NCBI GenBank assembly: GCA_913019905.1
Contig: CAJVZD010000003.1
Coordinates: 124,001 to 188,000 of the forward strand
Reading direction: 5' to 3'
Length of the DNA stretch: 64,000 nt
DNA from: an uncultured Cellvibrionales bacterium
Lineage (GTDB): Bacteria; Pseudomonadota; Gammaproteobacteria; Pseudomonadales; Dasaniaceae
This document shows, piece by piece, positions 17,864 to 26,458 of this stretch. Under the pieces are notes generated by a model. It did no database searches and was not told the origin of the DNA. It worked only from the letters and a program-made list of their open reading frames with translations. The stretch's first letter is position 1. Every line of letters begins with the position of its first letter. Position numbers and translations under genes: made by a program.

Positions 17864-18570
17864 CAGTCAATTTTAAGCACTTACAACTGAGGCCCGGAGA
17901 TGTCGTTCTCGATCTGGGCTGCGGCGAAGGTCGTCACGTTATTTCCGTCTATCTTGAGCAAGATGTGCAAGCTGTGGGTGTCGATCTGAGTCTGAAGGAT
18001 CTTAAGGCCAGTAAAGAAAAGTTCGCAGCCTTTGATCAGTCCGGTAATTCCGCAAAGAGCTTTGGATTGTCAGCCGCAAATGCCCTGCAATTGCCTTTTG
18101 CCGACAATACCTTTGATAAAGTCATATGCTCCGAAGTCTTAGAACATATTCCTGATTACGAAGCGGCACTTTGCGAAATTAATCGTGTTTTGAAGCCCGG
18201 TGGATTGTTTTGTGCGAGCGTGCCCAGAGCGTGGCCCGAAAAAATTTGCTGGTTTTTTAGCGAGGCATATCACAATGTTGAGGGAGGCCACTTGCGAATT
18301 TTCGAAGCGAGTCAACTCAATAAGCAAATTGAATCAATGGGTTTTAGCACATTGCACAGGCACTGGGCGCACGCATTACATTCGCCTTTTTGGTGGATGA
18401 AATGTATCGCCTGGAAAAACCAGGACAACAATTGGATTATCAAGCAGTACCATCGGTTTTTGGTCTGGGATTTAATGGATAAGCCGCTCTTTACGCGCAC
18501 TCTGGAGAAATTACTGAATCCGGTGATGGGGAAAAGCGTGGTGATGTATTTTAGGAAAGAGGCAGTCTAA
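17857..18570 (+). CDS. SAM-dependent class I methyltransferase
   Basis: Soluble Methyltransf_11-type enzyme of 237 aa. Motif I is VVLDLGCGEGRHV at residues 16-28, the acidic ribose-binding residue is in AVGVDLS near 46, and SEVLEHIPDYEAAL near 91-104 is the post-motif region. A hydrophobic and aromatic C-terminal half (FWWMKCIAWK) may bind a lipid or glycan. It overlaps the upstream GT4 gene by 7 nt and its TAA shares a base with the ATG of the toroid gene (TAATG), a sign of one operon with coupled translation. The substrate is unknown; O-methylation of a sugar or a polyprenyl/glycolipid group fits the setting. Confidence 0.85.
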   Translation: MLTVNFKHLQLRPGDVVLDLGCGEGRHVISVYLEQDVQAVGVDLSLKDLKASKEKFAAFDQSGNSAKSFGLSAANALQLPFADNTFDKVICSEVLEHIPDYEAALCEINRVLKPGGLFCASVPRAWPEKICWFFSEAYHNVEGGHLRIFEASQLNKQIESMGFSTLHRHWAHALHSPFWWMKCIAWKNQDNNWIIKQYHRFLVWDLMDKPLFTRTLEKLLNPVMGKSVVMYFRKEAV

Positions 18571-19652
18571 TGAGCGGCGTATTTCTATCCAAGGGTTTAT
18601 TTCCGGTCGATTTTTTTCGCCCCACGGTCGAGTTTATACTTAATTGCCAACAAGAAGATGGATCTATTCCATGGTTTGAAGGTAGCTATGCCGACCCATG
18701 GGATCATGTTGAAGCAGCAATGGGATTGTCCATTGGCGGAGAGTGGGACGCCGCTGAAAAAGCGTATGCCTGGTTATCCCATACCCAACTCGAAGATGGT
18801 AGTTGGTGGGCAGCATACAAGGAAGGGGAGATTGACAATGGCGAGCGCCGCGAAACGAATTTTGTCGCTTATGTTGCAACAGGAGTTTGGCACCATTTTC
18901 TCATTTCCGAAAACGAACAATTTTTATCTGACATGTGGCCAGTTGTAAGGCGCTCTATGGAGTTTGTGTTAAATTTACAATCAGAACATGGCGAGATTCA
19001 GTGGGCTGTGGACAAATTCGGAGAGCCAAAGCTTGATGCTCTTATTACCGGATGTTGTTCCATCTACAAAAGTCTCGAGTGCGCTTCCAATATTGCAATA
19101 AGCTTAAACAAAGAATGCTCACATTGGTTAGACGCCAGAGCACGCTTGGGTGATGCACTCGTTCATAAGCCAGAGCGATTTGATCGGACCTGGGAAAGTA
19201 AAGATCGCTATTCCATGGATTGGTTTTATCCTATTCTCACCGGTGTTCTCAATAAGGCTCAATCGCAAGCCCGACTGAAGGACGGTTGGGATAAATTTGT
19301 GGAAAACGATTTGGGTTGCCGCTGCGTATCGGATGAGCCGTGGGTAACGATAGCTGAATCATGTGAGTTGACATTAGCGTTGCTCGCCGCTGGAGATCAT
19401 GCTCGCGCGGTAACTCTTTACAGCTGGTTACACCAGTGGCGCTTGAACGATGGCTCTTATTGGACCGGTTATCAATTTGTTCAGGATGTATTGTGGCCCG
19501 ACGAAAAGCCGACGTGGACTGCCGGCGCAATTTTGTTGGCTGCCGATGCATTAACACAATATACTTCTGCCGCACAGCTATTCACTAGCGTTAACATTCT
19601 AAGTGTCGCCGAAGAGGACCAAGCCTCAAGTAAAATGAGAGTCGTTGATTAG
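18570..19652 (+). CDS. Alpha/alpha-toroid protein (prenyltransferase/squalene-cyclase-like fold)
   Basis: A 360-aa protein made of repeated alpha-helical hairpins. QW-like motifs recur: QQEDGSIPW (27-35), QLEDGSWW (73-80), QSEHGEIQW (137-145) and WRLNDGSYW (290-298). They resemble the QxxxGxW repeats of terpene cyclases and the prenyltransferase subunit fold, so databases would probably call it a prenyltransferase. The catalytic DxDD or DCTAE of terpene cyclases is not obvious. Acidic clusters DPWDHVEAAM (42-51) and IAESCELTL (261-269) could instead be catalytic, as in toroid glycoside hydrolases. No signal peptide or TM helix. Coupled to the methyltransferase upstream, convergent with a second methyltransferase gene. 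Function unknown to me. Confidence 0.75.
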   Translation: MSGVFLSKGLFPVDFFRPTVEFILNCQQEDGSIPWFEGSYADPWDHVEAAMGLSIGGEWDAAEKAYAWLSHTQLEDGSWWAAYKEGEIDNGERRETNFVAYVATGVWHHFLISENEQFLSDMWPVVRRSMEFVLNLQSEHGEIQWAVDKFGEPKLDALITGCCSIYKSLECASNIAISLNKECSHWLDARARLGDALVHKPERFDRTWESKDRYSMDWFYPILTGVLNKAQSQARLKDGWDKFVENDLGCRCVSDEPWVTIAESCELTLALLAAGDHARAVTLYSWLHQWRLNDGSYWTGYQFVQDVLWPDEKPTWTAGAILLAADALTQYTSAAQLFTSVNILSVAEEDQASSKMRVVD

Positions 19653-19672
19653 CGAATCCGTAAAAACACCGC

Positions 19673-20290
19673 TTAAACTCTTCGCAATAAGCCTAGTGTA
19701 TTGACCACTTCAATTTCCTCAAATAACCCGGATGCGAGCGCCAAGCGATAAATGCTTATCGGTGCTTGGCCACCTTCATCCGGATTGGGAAATAAATCGT
19801 GAATAGCCAAAACTCCGCCTGAAATAATATGGCTAGCCCAGCTTCGGTAGTCGGTCATGGCGGCTTCCATGCTATGTCCGCCATCGATAAACACCATCGA
19901 CAAAGGCGTGGCCCAGCCCCGAGACGCTAACTGTGAGGTGGTCACCAGTGGAATAACAGTATTTTCCAGGTCTGCGGCGCGAATATTTTTGCGAAATTCT
20001 TTAAAAGTATCCACCTGTTCGACGCTGGAGTCGTACAAAGCCGAATCGTGATATTCCTCGCCGATTTGATGCTCTTCAGAGCCACGGTGATGGTCGAGAG
20101 CATATAATACTCCGCCGGTGTTTTTACAGGCTGTGCCAATGTAAATGGTTGACTTGCCGCAGTAACTGCCAATTTCCAGCACCGGTGCTTTCTCTGACAA
20201 AATTAGAGAATGTTGATATAAAGCGTTGGCTTCGTCTTCAGCGAGAAAGCCTTTTACCTGCTCTATGTTAATTGGGAGGTTGACTGACAT
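19673..20290 (-). CDS. Class I SAM-dependent methyltransferase (Methyltransf_24 type)
   Basis: Soluble 205-aa protein with a SAM-binding motif VLEIGSYCGKSTIYIG near residues 36-51 and FIDGGHSMEAAMTDY near 133-147, the Asp-Gly-Gly-His signature of the Methyltransf_24/CmcI-like group. Such enzymes methylate sugars or small metabolites. It converges on the toroid gene with only 20 nt between stops and diverges from hldE, so it is a separate transcript in the same glycan neighbourhood. The start ATG at 20290 precedes MSVNLPINIEQVKGFL. Substrate unknown. Confidence 0.78.
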   Translation of the reverse strand: MSVNLPINIEQVKGFLAEDEANALYQHSLILSEKAPVLEIGSYCGKSTIYIGTACKNTGGVLYALDHHRGSEEHQIGEEYHDSALYDSSVEQVDTFKEFRKNIRAADLENTVIPLVTTSQLASRGWATPLSMVFIDGGHSMEAAMTDYRSWASHIISGGVLAIHDLFPNPDEGGQAPISIYRLALASGLFEEIEVVNTLGLLRRV

Positions 20291-20646
20291 ATTAATCCTT
20301 AAAAGAGCTTTTCGAGCCCGATTATATTCTGCGTGATAGTCGGTTGAACAGGTGACGAACCATAACTGAAATAGAAAGTAGCGGCAATTATAAATGTCTG
20401 CCGATCCGTATAATCGACAAGCGCCGAAAGTGCCGGTGACATTCGCAGTCTTTTGCGTGTTTTTGGGCCGAGGATAATCCGGTATTATTTAATGCCGATC
20501 GAGACATCCGCGTGGGGTGGCTTTGACATCCTTTAACTGCCTTGTTGTTTGCGAGCAAGGTCTATCGCCGGTAAGACATCTCACTCAGTTAAACATTCTT
20601 ATGCTATCATTTCCAAAATTTACCCCCTTAAGGATTTGGATATTCG
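20291..20646. other. Divergent promoter region between methyltransferase and hldE
   Basis: About 356 bases. A TATGCTATCAT run at 20600-20610 could carry a -10 for hldE, but no -35 of quality lies at the right distance. No ORF, repeat or RNA gene is seen. Confidence 0.4.
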
Positions 20647-22077
20647 ATGAAGCTCTCAATGCCCCGCTTTGATACAGCTCAGCTACTGGTCGTTGGTGAT
20701 GTAATGTTAGATCGCTATTGGCACGGAGCAACGTCAAGAATATCTCCCGAAGCGCCAGTGCCCGTTGTTAAAGTGGAGCAACTAGAGGACCGTCCCGGTG
20801 GAGCAGCAAACGTCGCGTTGAATATAGCGGCTCTTGGTGCCGGGGCCTCTCTGGTTGGTATAGTGGGTAAAGATGAAGCAGCCGCAGCGCTAGCTGAATC
20901 GATGGCTGCTGCTAATGTTTACGGTGAGTTTTATGAAGTTGATGGACTGCCAACCATAACCAAGCTAAGGGTTATAAGCCGTCATCAGCAGCTCATCCGC
21001 ATGGATTTCGAAGAGCGTTTTTCCCAGGCCGATGCGCAGGCCATGAATCAAAAAGCACAGGCACTGATGGGAGGTACCGGTGCGGTGATTCTTTCCGATT
21101 ACGCAAAAGGGGCTCTCGCCGATCCACAGCCGCTAATTCAAGCGGCAAGAAAAGCGAATATCCCCGTGTTTGTTGATCCCAAAGGCAGTGATTTTTCTCG
21201 ATACCGCGGGGCGACACTGATAAAACCTAATTTACAGGAATTTGAAACAATTGTTGGTCCCTGTGCCAACGAACAGGAATTGGTTAAGAAAGGTCAGGCG
21301 TTAATCAAAGAGTGTGATTTAGATGCTCTCTTAGTGACCCGCCACGAACACGGTATGACCTTGTTGCGTCCTGGTGAAACGGAATTACATTTTCCTGCTC
21401 GAGCGCGCGAGGTTTTCGATGTCACCGGGGCGGGTGATACGGTTATTGCCGTTTTGGCAGCGGCAGTAACGTCGGGAGAATCTTTGCCGCAAGCTGTTTC
21501 CCTGGCAAGTATTGCGGCCGGTATCGTTGTTGGTAAGTTAGGAACAGCTGCGATAAGTGCGCCTGAATTAAGGCGAGCAGTCGGTGTTGAGCAAGGCGCG
21601 GAGCGCGGCGCAGTTTCGGTCGAACAATTGAAGGTGGCGGTCGATAACGCGCGAAATCACGGTGAGAAAATCGTATTCACTAACGGCTGTTTTGACATTA
21701 TTCACGCGGGTCATGTCGGCTATTTAGAACAGGCTCGCGATTTGGGTGATCGCCTGATTGTGGCGATTAATAGTGATGATTCGGTGAATCGATTGAAGGG
21801 TGCGGGACGCCCCATCAATCCAGTCGACAGACGTATGGCCGTATTAGCCGGTTTAGAATCGGTTGACTGGGTGGTGTCCTTTGAAGGTGATACTCCCGAA
21901 ACACTGTTGGACGTCATCAAACCTGATGTATTGGTAAAAGGGGGTGACTACAAAAAAGAAAGTGTAGTCGGGTGGGAGATAGTTGAATCCTACGGAGGCA
22001 GTGTTCAAGCCCTGTCATTTTTCGATGATTGTTCAACCACCGCAATAGTAGATAAAGTACTGGGTAAAAATAGCTAG
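20647..22077 (+). CDS. hldE: Bifunctional heptose 7-phosphate kinase/heptose 1-phosphate adenylyltransferase
   Basis: Makes ADP-heptose for the LPS inner core (476 aa; E. coli HldE 477). Residues 1-320 are a PfkB/ribokinase-like kinase with LLVVGDVMLDRYWHG near 13, RPGGAANVALNIAALG near 50 and the catalytic DVTGAGDTVIAVLA near 260. Residues about 345-476 are a nucleotidyltransferase domain with FTNGCFDIIHAGHVGYLEQA near 345-364 (HxGH) and a C-terminal SFFDDCSTTAIVDKV. The protein begins MKLSMPRFDTAQ with GGA 6 nt and AAGGA 12 nt upstream. Its presence implies a heptose-containing core; the epimerase HldD is not in the window. Confidence 0.97.
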   Translation: MKLSMPRFDTAQLLVVGDVMLDRYWHGATSRISPEAPVPVVKVEQLEDRPGGAANVALNIAALGAGASLVGIVGKDEAAAALAESMAAANVYGEFYEVDGLPTITKLRVISRHQQLIRMDFEERFSQADAQAMNQKAQALMGGTGAVILSDYAKGALADPQPLIQAARKANIPVFVDPKGSDFSRYRGATLIKPNLQEFETIVGPCANEQELVKKGQALIKECDLDALLVTRHEHGMTLLRPGETELHFPARAREVFDVTGAGDTVIAVLAAAVTSGESLPQAVSLASIAAGIVVGKLGTAAISAPELRRAVGVEQGAERGAVSVEQLKVAVDNARNHGEKIVFTNGCFDIIHAGHVGYLEQARDLGDRLIVAINSDDSVNRLKGAGRPINPVDRRMAVLAGLESVDWVVSFEGDTPETLLDVIKPDVLVKGGDYKKESVVGWEIVESYGGSVQALSFFDDCSTTAIVDKVLGKNS

Positions 22078-22124
22078 GTCACGACTGCTTTCGACAACGT
22101 AATGTTTGTTGTAAAAGCGCAAGG

Positions 22125-23213
22125 CTAGTGTGCTACTTCTTTCCATACGAAATAGCGCGTTGAAACAAAAAAACCGATTAGAAGCCAAGTCGCTATCCCC
22201 GCCAGATTAGGCAGGATGCCTAATAGTGTCATGCCGTTGGTTGAAATTTCACGCAGCGCTGTAGCAATAAAGCTTAATGGCAGCGCGGCTGCGATGGGTT
22301 GTAATATCTCCGGTAAAGATTGAATTGGGTAGAATATTCCAGACAAAAACATCTGCGGAAATATGACTAGATTAGCCAAGCCTTGAATTGATTGTTGAGT
22401 TTTTGCAATGCTGCCAAGTGAAAAGCCGATACATAGAAAAACGATGGTACCGAGAATTATAATAAAATAGAGTGCTGCGATATTGCCTGCGATACTGACT
22501 CCCATAAAGAAAATCGCAATACATAACATTAAGGTCAGCTGTACTAAGCACAATAACAAACGAGCAATAACAACTCCGATGATAAAATCTTTTGGTTTTA
22601 GAGGAGTCACGAATAGTCTTTTCAAAATACCCTTACGTCTAAATTCTACGATGTTGAAACCGCTGCCAGAAATACTGATTTGCATTAATGTGAAAGCCAA
22701 TAACCCCGGTAAAAGAAAGTCGATATAACGTAATGGGCGGTCCTGGATGTCCTTTATATTTAGCTGTATGAGAGGTTCTACTTGTCGAACCTCTCTTTCC
22801 AGGTCGATTATAAATTTTTGTAGTTTTTGAATGACTTGGCCAACTTGATTTAGTTGAGACGAGTCCATCAACAACTCGACGTTTGAACTGCTACTGGAAC
22901 TTTCAAAATCTTTTGGTAAAACCACTGCAACGGATAGTAGGTTTTTATCCATCGATTCTTGTATTTCTAATCGACTGCCTTCAGTGACGTTAAACTCAGG
23001 GTGACTATTTAGCTTTTTAAGAAAATTTTCAGCAAGTTTGCTTGACGAAAGTTTTATAACACCTATTTCTTGGGGGCCAGAGCTGCCATTGAAGCCGTAA
23101 CCCAGTGCGGTCATGAAAATAATGGGAAAGAAAACAATAAAGAAAATTGCTTGCCTGTCCCGCAAAAAAATTTTCAAAAAAACATTAGCCATTGTTAACG
23201 CTGATGCATTCAT
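22125..23213 (-). CDS. ABC-2 type transporter permease (YhhJ/DrrB-like)
   Basis: Membrane subunit of an ABC exporter, 362 aa. One TM helix at about residues 20-40 is followed by an extracytoplasmic domain to about 170, which contains a serine run (SSSSSS near 105) and a coiled-coil-like stretch. Five more TM helices follow from about 175. The segment FRRKGILKRLFVTPLKPKDF is the typical ABC-2 cytoplasmic coupling region. It starts 2 nt after the ATPase gene. The substrate is unknown: drug, lipid or glycolipid. It is convergent with hldE, and the position in an LPS region does not prove an LPS role. Confidence 0.82.
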   Translation of the reverse strand: MNASALTMANVFLKIFLRDRQAIFFIVFFPIIFMTALGYGFNGSSGPQEIGVIKLSSSKLAENFLKKLNSHPEFNVTEGSRLEIQESMDKNLLSVAVVLPKDFESSSSSSNVELLMDSSQLNQVGQVIQKLQKFIIDLEREVRQVEPLIQLNIKDIQDRPLRYIDFLLPGLLAFTLMQISISGSGFNIVEFRRKGILKRLFVTPLKPKDFIIGVVIARLLLCLVQLTLMLCIAIFFMGVSIAGNIAALYFIIILGTIVFLCIGFSLGSIAKTQQSIQGLANLVIFPQMFLSGIFYPIQSLPEILQPIAAALPLSFIATALREISTNGMTLLGILPNLAGIATWLLIGFFVSTRYFVWKEVAH

Positions 23214-23215
23214 AG

Positions 23216-23980
23216 TTAATCCCTAAGAGCGTTGCCGGTTAGGTGTAAAAAAACGTCTTCCAGGTTTCCGTGAAGGGCGGTTTCTGGAGGCTCGGGTGCA
23301 TATTTTAGAATGAGATTTGACGGAGAGTTAAGAGCTATGATTTTCCCTTGATCCATAATGGCAATGCGTTGACACAAGAACTCAGCCTCTTCCATGTTGT
23401 GTGTTGTTATAACGATGGTCATCCCCGATGCATTAAGTTTTTTCACCAGGTTCCAAAGATTACGTTTGGCTTGTGGGTCGAGCCCGGTTGTGGGTTCGTC
23501 GAGAAAAAGTACTTTTGGATCATTGACCAAAGCACAGGCGATAGAAAAACGTTGTTTCTGGCCGCCGGACAGCTGTTCAGGTGTGGCGTTAGACTTGTCG
23601 CTTAAGTTAACTTTTGCGAGTAATGTTTCGGATTGTCGGGGGCTTTGATAGAGTTTGCAAAAAAGGTCTAACAATTCCCGCAGAGAAAGTTTATCAAAAT
23701 ATTCACTGGCTTGTAGTTGCACGCCAATAATCTCTTTTATTTCAAAAGGGCTAGTTTTGACATTGATGTTAGCGATCGTAACTTCACCTTCGTCAATATC
23801 AGTCAGTCCCTCAATCATTTCTAAAGTCGTCGTCTTGCCCGCGCCATTAGGGCCGAGGATACCAAATATTTCACCGTCCAATATATCCAGGGAAATATGA
23901 TCTACTGCATAAAAAGTGGTGTGAGGATTTTCAGGGACTGGGTATCTCTTGACAAGATTGTTAATTTTCACGATGGGCAT
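23216..23980 (-). CDS. ABC transporter ATP-binding protein (DrrA/CcmA-like)
   Basis: A 254-aa nucleotide-binding protein with Walker A GPNGAGKTT near residue 43, Q-loop IIGVQLQASEYFDKL, signature LSGGQKQRFSIACAL near 138, Walker B VLFLDEPTTGLDPQ near 158 and H-loop ITTHNMEEAE near 192. The C-terminal piece (GNLEDVFLHLTGNALRD) is typical of ATPases paired with ABC-2 permeases. It is the first gene of a two-gene operon with the permease. An energised exporter is certain; the cargo is not. Confidence 0.87.
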   Translation of the reverse strand: MPIVKINNLVKRYPVPENPHTTFYAVDHISLDILDGEIFGILGPNGAGKTTTLEMIEGLTDIDEGEVTIANINVKTSPFEIKEIIGVQLQASEYFDKLSLRELLDLFCKLYQSPRQSETLLAKVNLSDKSNATPEQLSGGQKQRFSIACALVNDPKVLFLDEPTTGLDPQAKRNLWNLVKKLNASGMTIVITTHNMEEAEFLCQRIAIMDQGKIIALNSPSNLILKYAPEPPETALHGNLEDVFLHLTGNALRD

Positions 23981-24223
23981 TTTTAGTTCCGGTAATATTT
24001 TTAATGACTTAAATGAAACCGCTTCTTTGTTTTTTTATTTTTGGGTACTGTGCGGGTAAAATGATGGCCTGTAGTGATTAAAGCCTTATCATATAGCCCT
24101 AATTGAGTATCTTTTCATTGCTGGAAACGAGTCTTATTGTAAAAACTGTGATCATTCTTTCTACCAGATTACTGCCGTAAGGTCAGAATCAGTCAATGGA
24201 GAAATGCGGGCTCTTGGTGCATA

Positions 24224-25015
24224 TCAGCGCTGATTTGATATTGCTGCGATTACAGCGTTCACATTTTCTTGCAAGTGTCGTGGGTTTATAGTTCCTACAA
24301 TAACGCTGCTGACGCCTGCATGCGAAAAAATAAAATCCATGGATTGTTGTACCGGGTCTGTGCCTTTGCTACATAAATTACCACTGGCGAATGCTTTTTT
24401 GATTAGCAGTCCTTTCTGTTGTTGACCACAATATTCGATAACAGGCTTCTCTGCCTGATATTCTAAATTGTAAGTTGCCATTACCCCGTCGGCAACATCC
24501 ACAGCTTTTAGTCCTCCTTCGACGGTTTTTGTCGACATGCCGAAAGATCTAATGAGCCCTTCTTGCTTTAGCTTCTCTAATTCAGAAAGCGTATCAGCCC
24601 GGGAAATGATGTCCAGATCGTTGCCGTCTGAGTGCACCATAACGATATCGATATAGTCTGTATGAAGCCGACGCAGGCTGCGTTCAACGCTTAGCCTAGT
24701 ATGGCCGGCGCTAAAGTCGAAGATAGATTTGTTATTATCGTATTCTTCGCCAACTTTAGAGCAGATTACCCAGTCCTGACGCTGCTGTGTTAACAGTTTG
24801 CCCAGTCGCTCTTCGCTGTTTCCGTATGCCGGGGCGGTATCGATTAAATTGACACCGAGGTCTTTTGCGAGATGAATTAAATCTCTGGCTTTCTTGTCAT
24901 TGGGAATGACGAAGCTTTCCGGGTATTTTACGTCCTTATTGCGGCCAAGCTTAACCGTACCTAATCCGATCGGACTGACTTCAATACCAGTGTTGCCAAA
25001 GGGGCGTAGACGCAT
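24224..25015 (-). CDS. Aldo/keto reductase
   Basis: TIM-barrel NADPH oxidoreductase of 263 aa, shorter than the usual 300-330. The catalytic tetrad is visible as Asp59 and Tyr64 (NLIDTAPAYGNSEERLG), Lys87 (WVICSKVGEE) and His128 (VMVHSDGND). The C-terminal coenzyme region SSVIVGTINPRHLQENV is intact. It lies 14 nt after the FAD oxidoreductase gene on the same strand, so the two form an operon next to waaA. From memory, P. aeruginosa has an aldo/keto reductase beside an FAD oxidoreductase between waaA and hldE, which suggests the pair is conserved with LPS genes. Substrate unknown. Confidence 0.88.
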   Translation of the reverse strand: MRLRPFGNTGIEVSPIGLGTVKLGRNKDVKYPESFVIPNDKKARDLIHLAKDLGVNLIDTAPAYGNSEERLGKLLTQQRQDWVICSKVGEEYDNNKSIFDFSAGHTRLSVERSLRRLHTDYIDIVMVHSDGNDLDIISRADTLSELEKLKQEGLIRSFGMSTKTVEGGLKAVDVADGVMATYNLEYQAEKPVIEYCGQQQKGLLIKKAFASGNLCSKGTDPVQQSMDFIFSHAGVSSVIVGTINPRHLQENVNAVIAAISNQR

Positions 25016-25029
25016 AAAGAATAACTATC

Positions 25030-26259
25030 CTATTCAACTTTTTTACTGAAAACCGATTCCCAACAAGGACTCGCTATGTTTGGAACAGGCAATTGCTGCA
25101 GAGCTGGATGTTTATGCTCAAACTGAGGTGCAATTTTCCTCGCTTCAAGCAAGGTAATAACTTCATCGGACATATTGGGTGATAAGGTGAGTTTTGTGGG
25201 CCAGCCTACTAACGCATTACTGCAGGAGTGTGCTGCGGCTACGAATGCCTTATCGGGTTTAATAAGGCCTTTCTGCTGCGGTTCGGCTCTATTAATGTAC
25301 AGTGTTGCCCATTCGCTGTCACTGAAGTCCAGCCAGGGAAATAGTTCCCGTAATTCCTTTTTTGCATTATCGATAATCTCAGTGTCACTGAGTGCGACAC
25401 CTTGCGTCGCTAAATCGCCGCCAAGGTACCAGACCATCTTTCCATCCGCAGTCTCATGGCTGGAAATGGTCAGTCTTGGCGAAGGATTACTGCCCATACA
25501 ATGCGCATAAATTGCGTGATTGTAAGAGTGTTTTACTAACACCTGCTTTAAGGGGCGTCGCTGCATGGCTGGTCTGTCACTTGACACCATGGTTTGCAAG
25601 GCCTCATTACCTTCGCCGGCAGTAAAAATGAACTGCTGCGCGTTGATATTTAGAGTCGTTTGCTTGTCTATTTCTATCGACAAATAGTCGATGGAGCTGT
25701 TACTGTTTTTCTTCAATCGGCTTTTTTTCCAATCGATGGAAAAAATACTCCCTGCGCAATTAGCCGTCAGTTTGGCAATTACTGAGGGCACGTCGAGAAC
25801 TAAATCAGCTAATTTGTAGAGTTTTCCTTTGAACTCACTATGATCAAAGACTTCCGGCAGTGCTGATTTAGGTACGTTGTCAACTCGACCCCGGGTCACT
25901 TTGCTGGCAAAAAAGGAGCTAACACGAGAACTGATCGATTGTGTTGACCACAGGTAAAAGTGGTCGCTGAGAATTTTCGCGCCGCGTAAGTCGACGTCGC
26001 CCTCACCTTGCAAGCACCGCCGCCAGTGATCGGGCATGTCGGCAATTGCCTCCGACGCCCCGGTTAAAATTCCCCCTAACGCGTATTTTATGCCACCGTG
26101 GATCATGCCTTGAGAGGCGATGGTTTGGGCGCTGCCAAGCTCGCCCTGCTCGAATAGAATGGCATTGTGTCCGTTGCTGCATAGTCGGTTCAATAACCAG
26201 AGGCCAGCTATTCCGCCTCCGATTATGACGATATCAACGTTAATTTGAGTTGTTGTCAT
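25030..26259 (-). CDS. FAD-dependent oxidoreductase (DAO superfamily)
   Basis: Flavoprotein of 409 aa. VDIVIIGGGIAGLWLLNRL (residues 9-27) is the FAD Rossmann motif, followed by FEQGELGSAQTIASQGMIHG near 36-55, the glycine oxidase/glycerol-3-phosphate dehydrogenase-like FAD pocket. A C-terminal SCSNALVGWPTKLTLSPN piece sits where DAO proteins close the FAD site. No signal peptide. First gene of the operon with the aldo/keto reductase; divergent from waaA with 199 nt between. The substrate is not evident, and the GWPTKLTLSP ending is unlike the common amino-acid oxidases. Confidence 0.82.
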   Translation of the reverse strand: MTTTQINVDIVIIGGGIAGLWLLNRLCSNGHNAILFEQGELGSAQTIASQGMIHGGIKYALGGILTGASEAIADMPDHWRRCLQGEGDVDLRGAKILSDHFYLWSTQSISSRVSSFFASKVTRGRVDNVPKSALPEVFDHSEFKGKLYKLADLVLDVPSVIAKLTANCAGSIFSIDWKKSRLKKNSNSSIDYLSIEIDKQTTLNINAQQFIFTAGEGNEALQTMVSSDRPAMQRRPLKQVLVKHSYNHAIYAHCMGSNPSPRLTISSHETADGKMVWYLGGDLATQGVALSDTEIIDNAKKELRELFPWLDFSDSEWATLYINRAEPQQKGLIKPDKAFVAAAHSCSNALVGWPTKLTLSPNMSDEVITLLEARKIAPQFEHKHPALQQLPVPNIASPCWESVFSKKVE

Positions 26260-26458
26260 AGTTTGTGTATTTAGGCTGTTTATCTAGCGACAGTATATCC
26301 TATTTTTCGGTTTACATATGACTGCAACTGGCTTGTATTAGCAGCAAAGGTTATGCTGATTGATAAGAATAAGTGGTGTATTAGGCTAGGGCGGTTGATG
26401 TGAGGTCTAAATTCAAACTATATCACCGATGTTAATTAACTGACAATACGACTACTTT

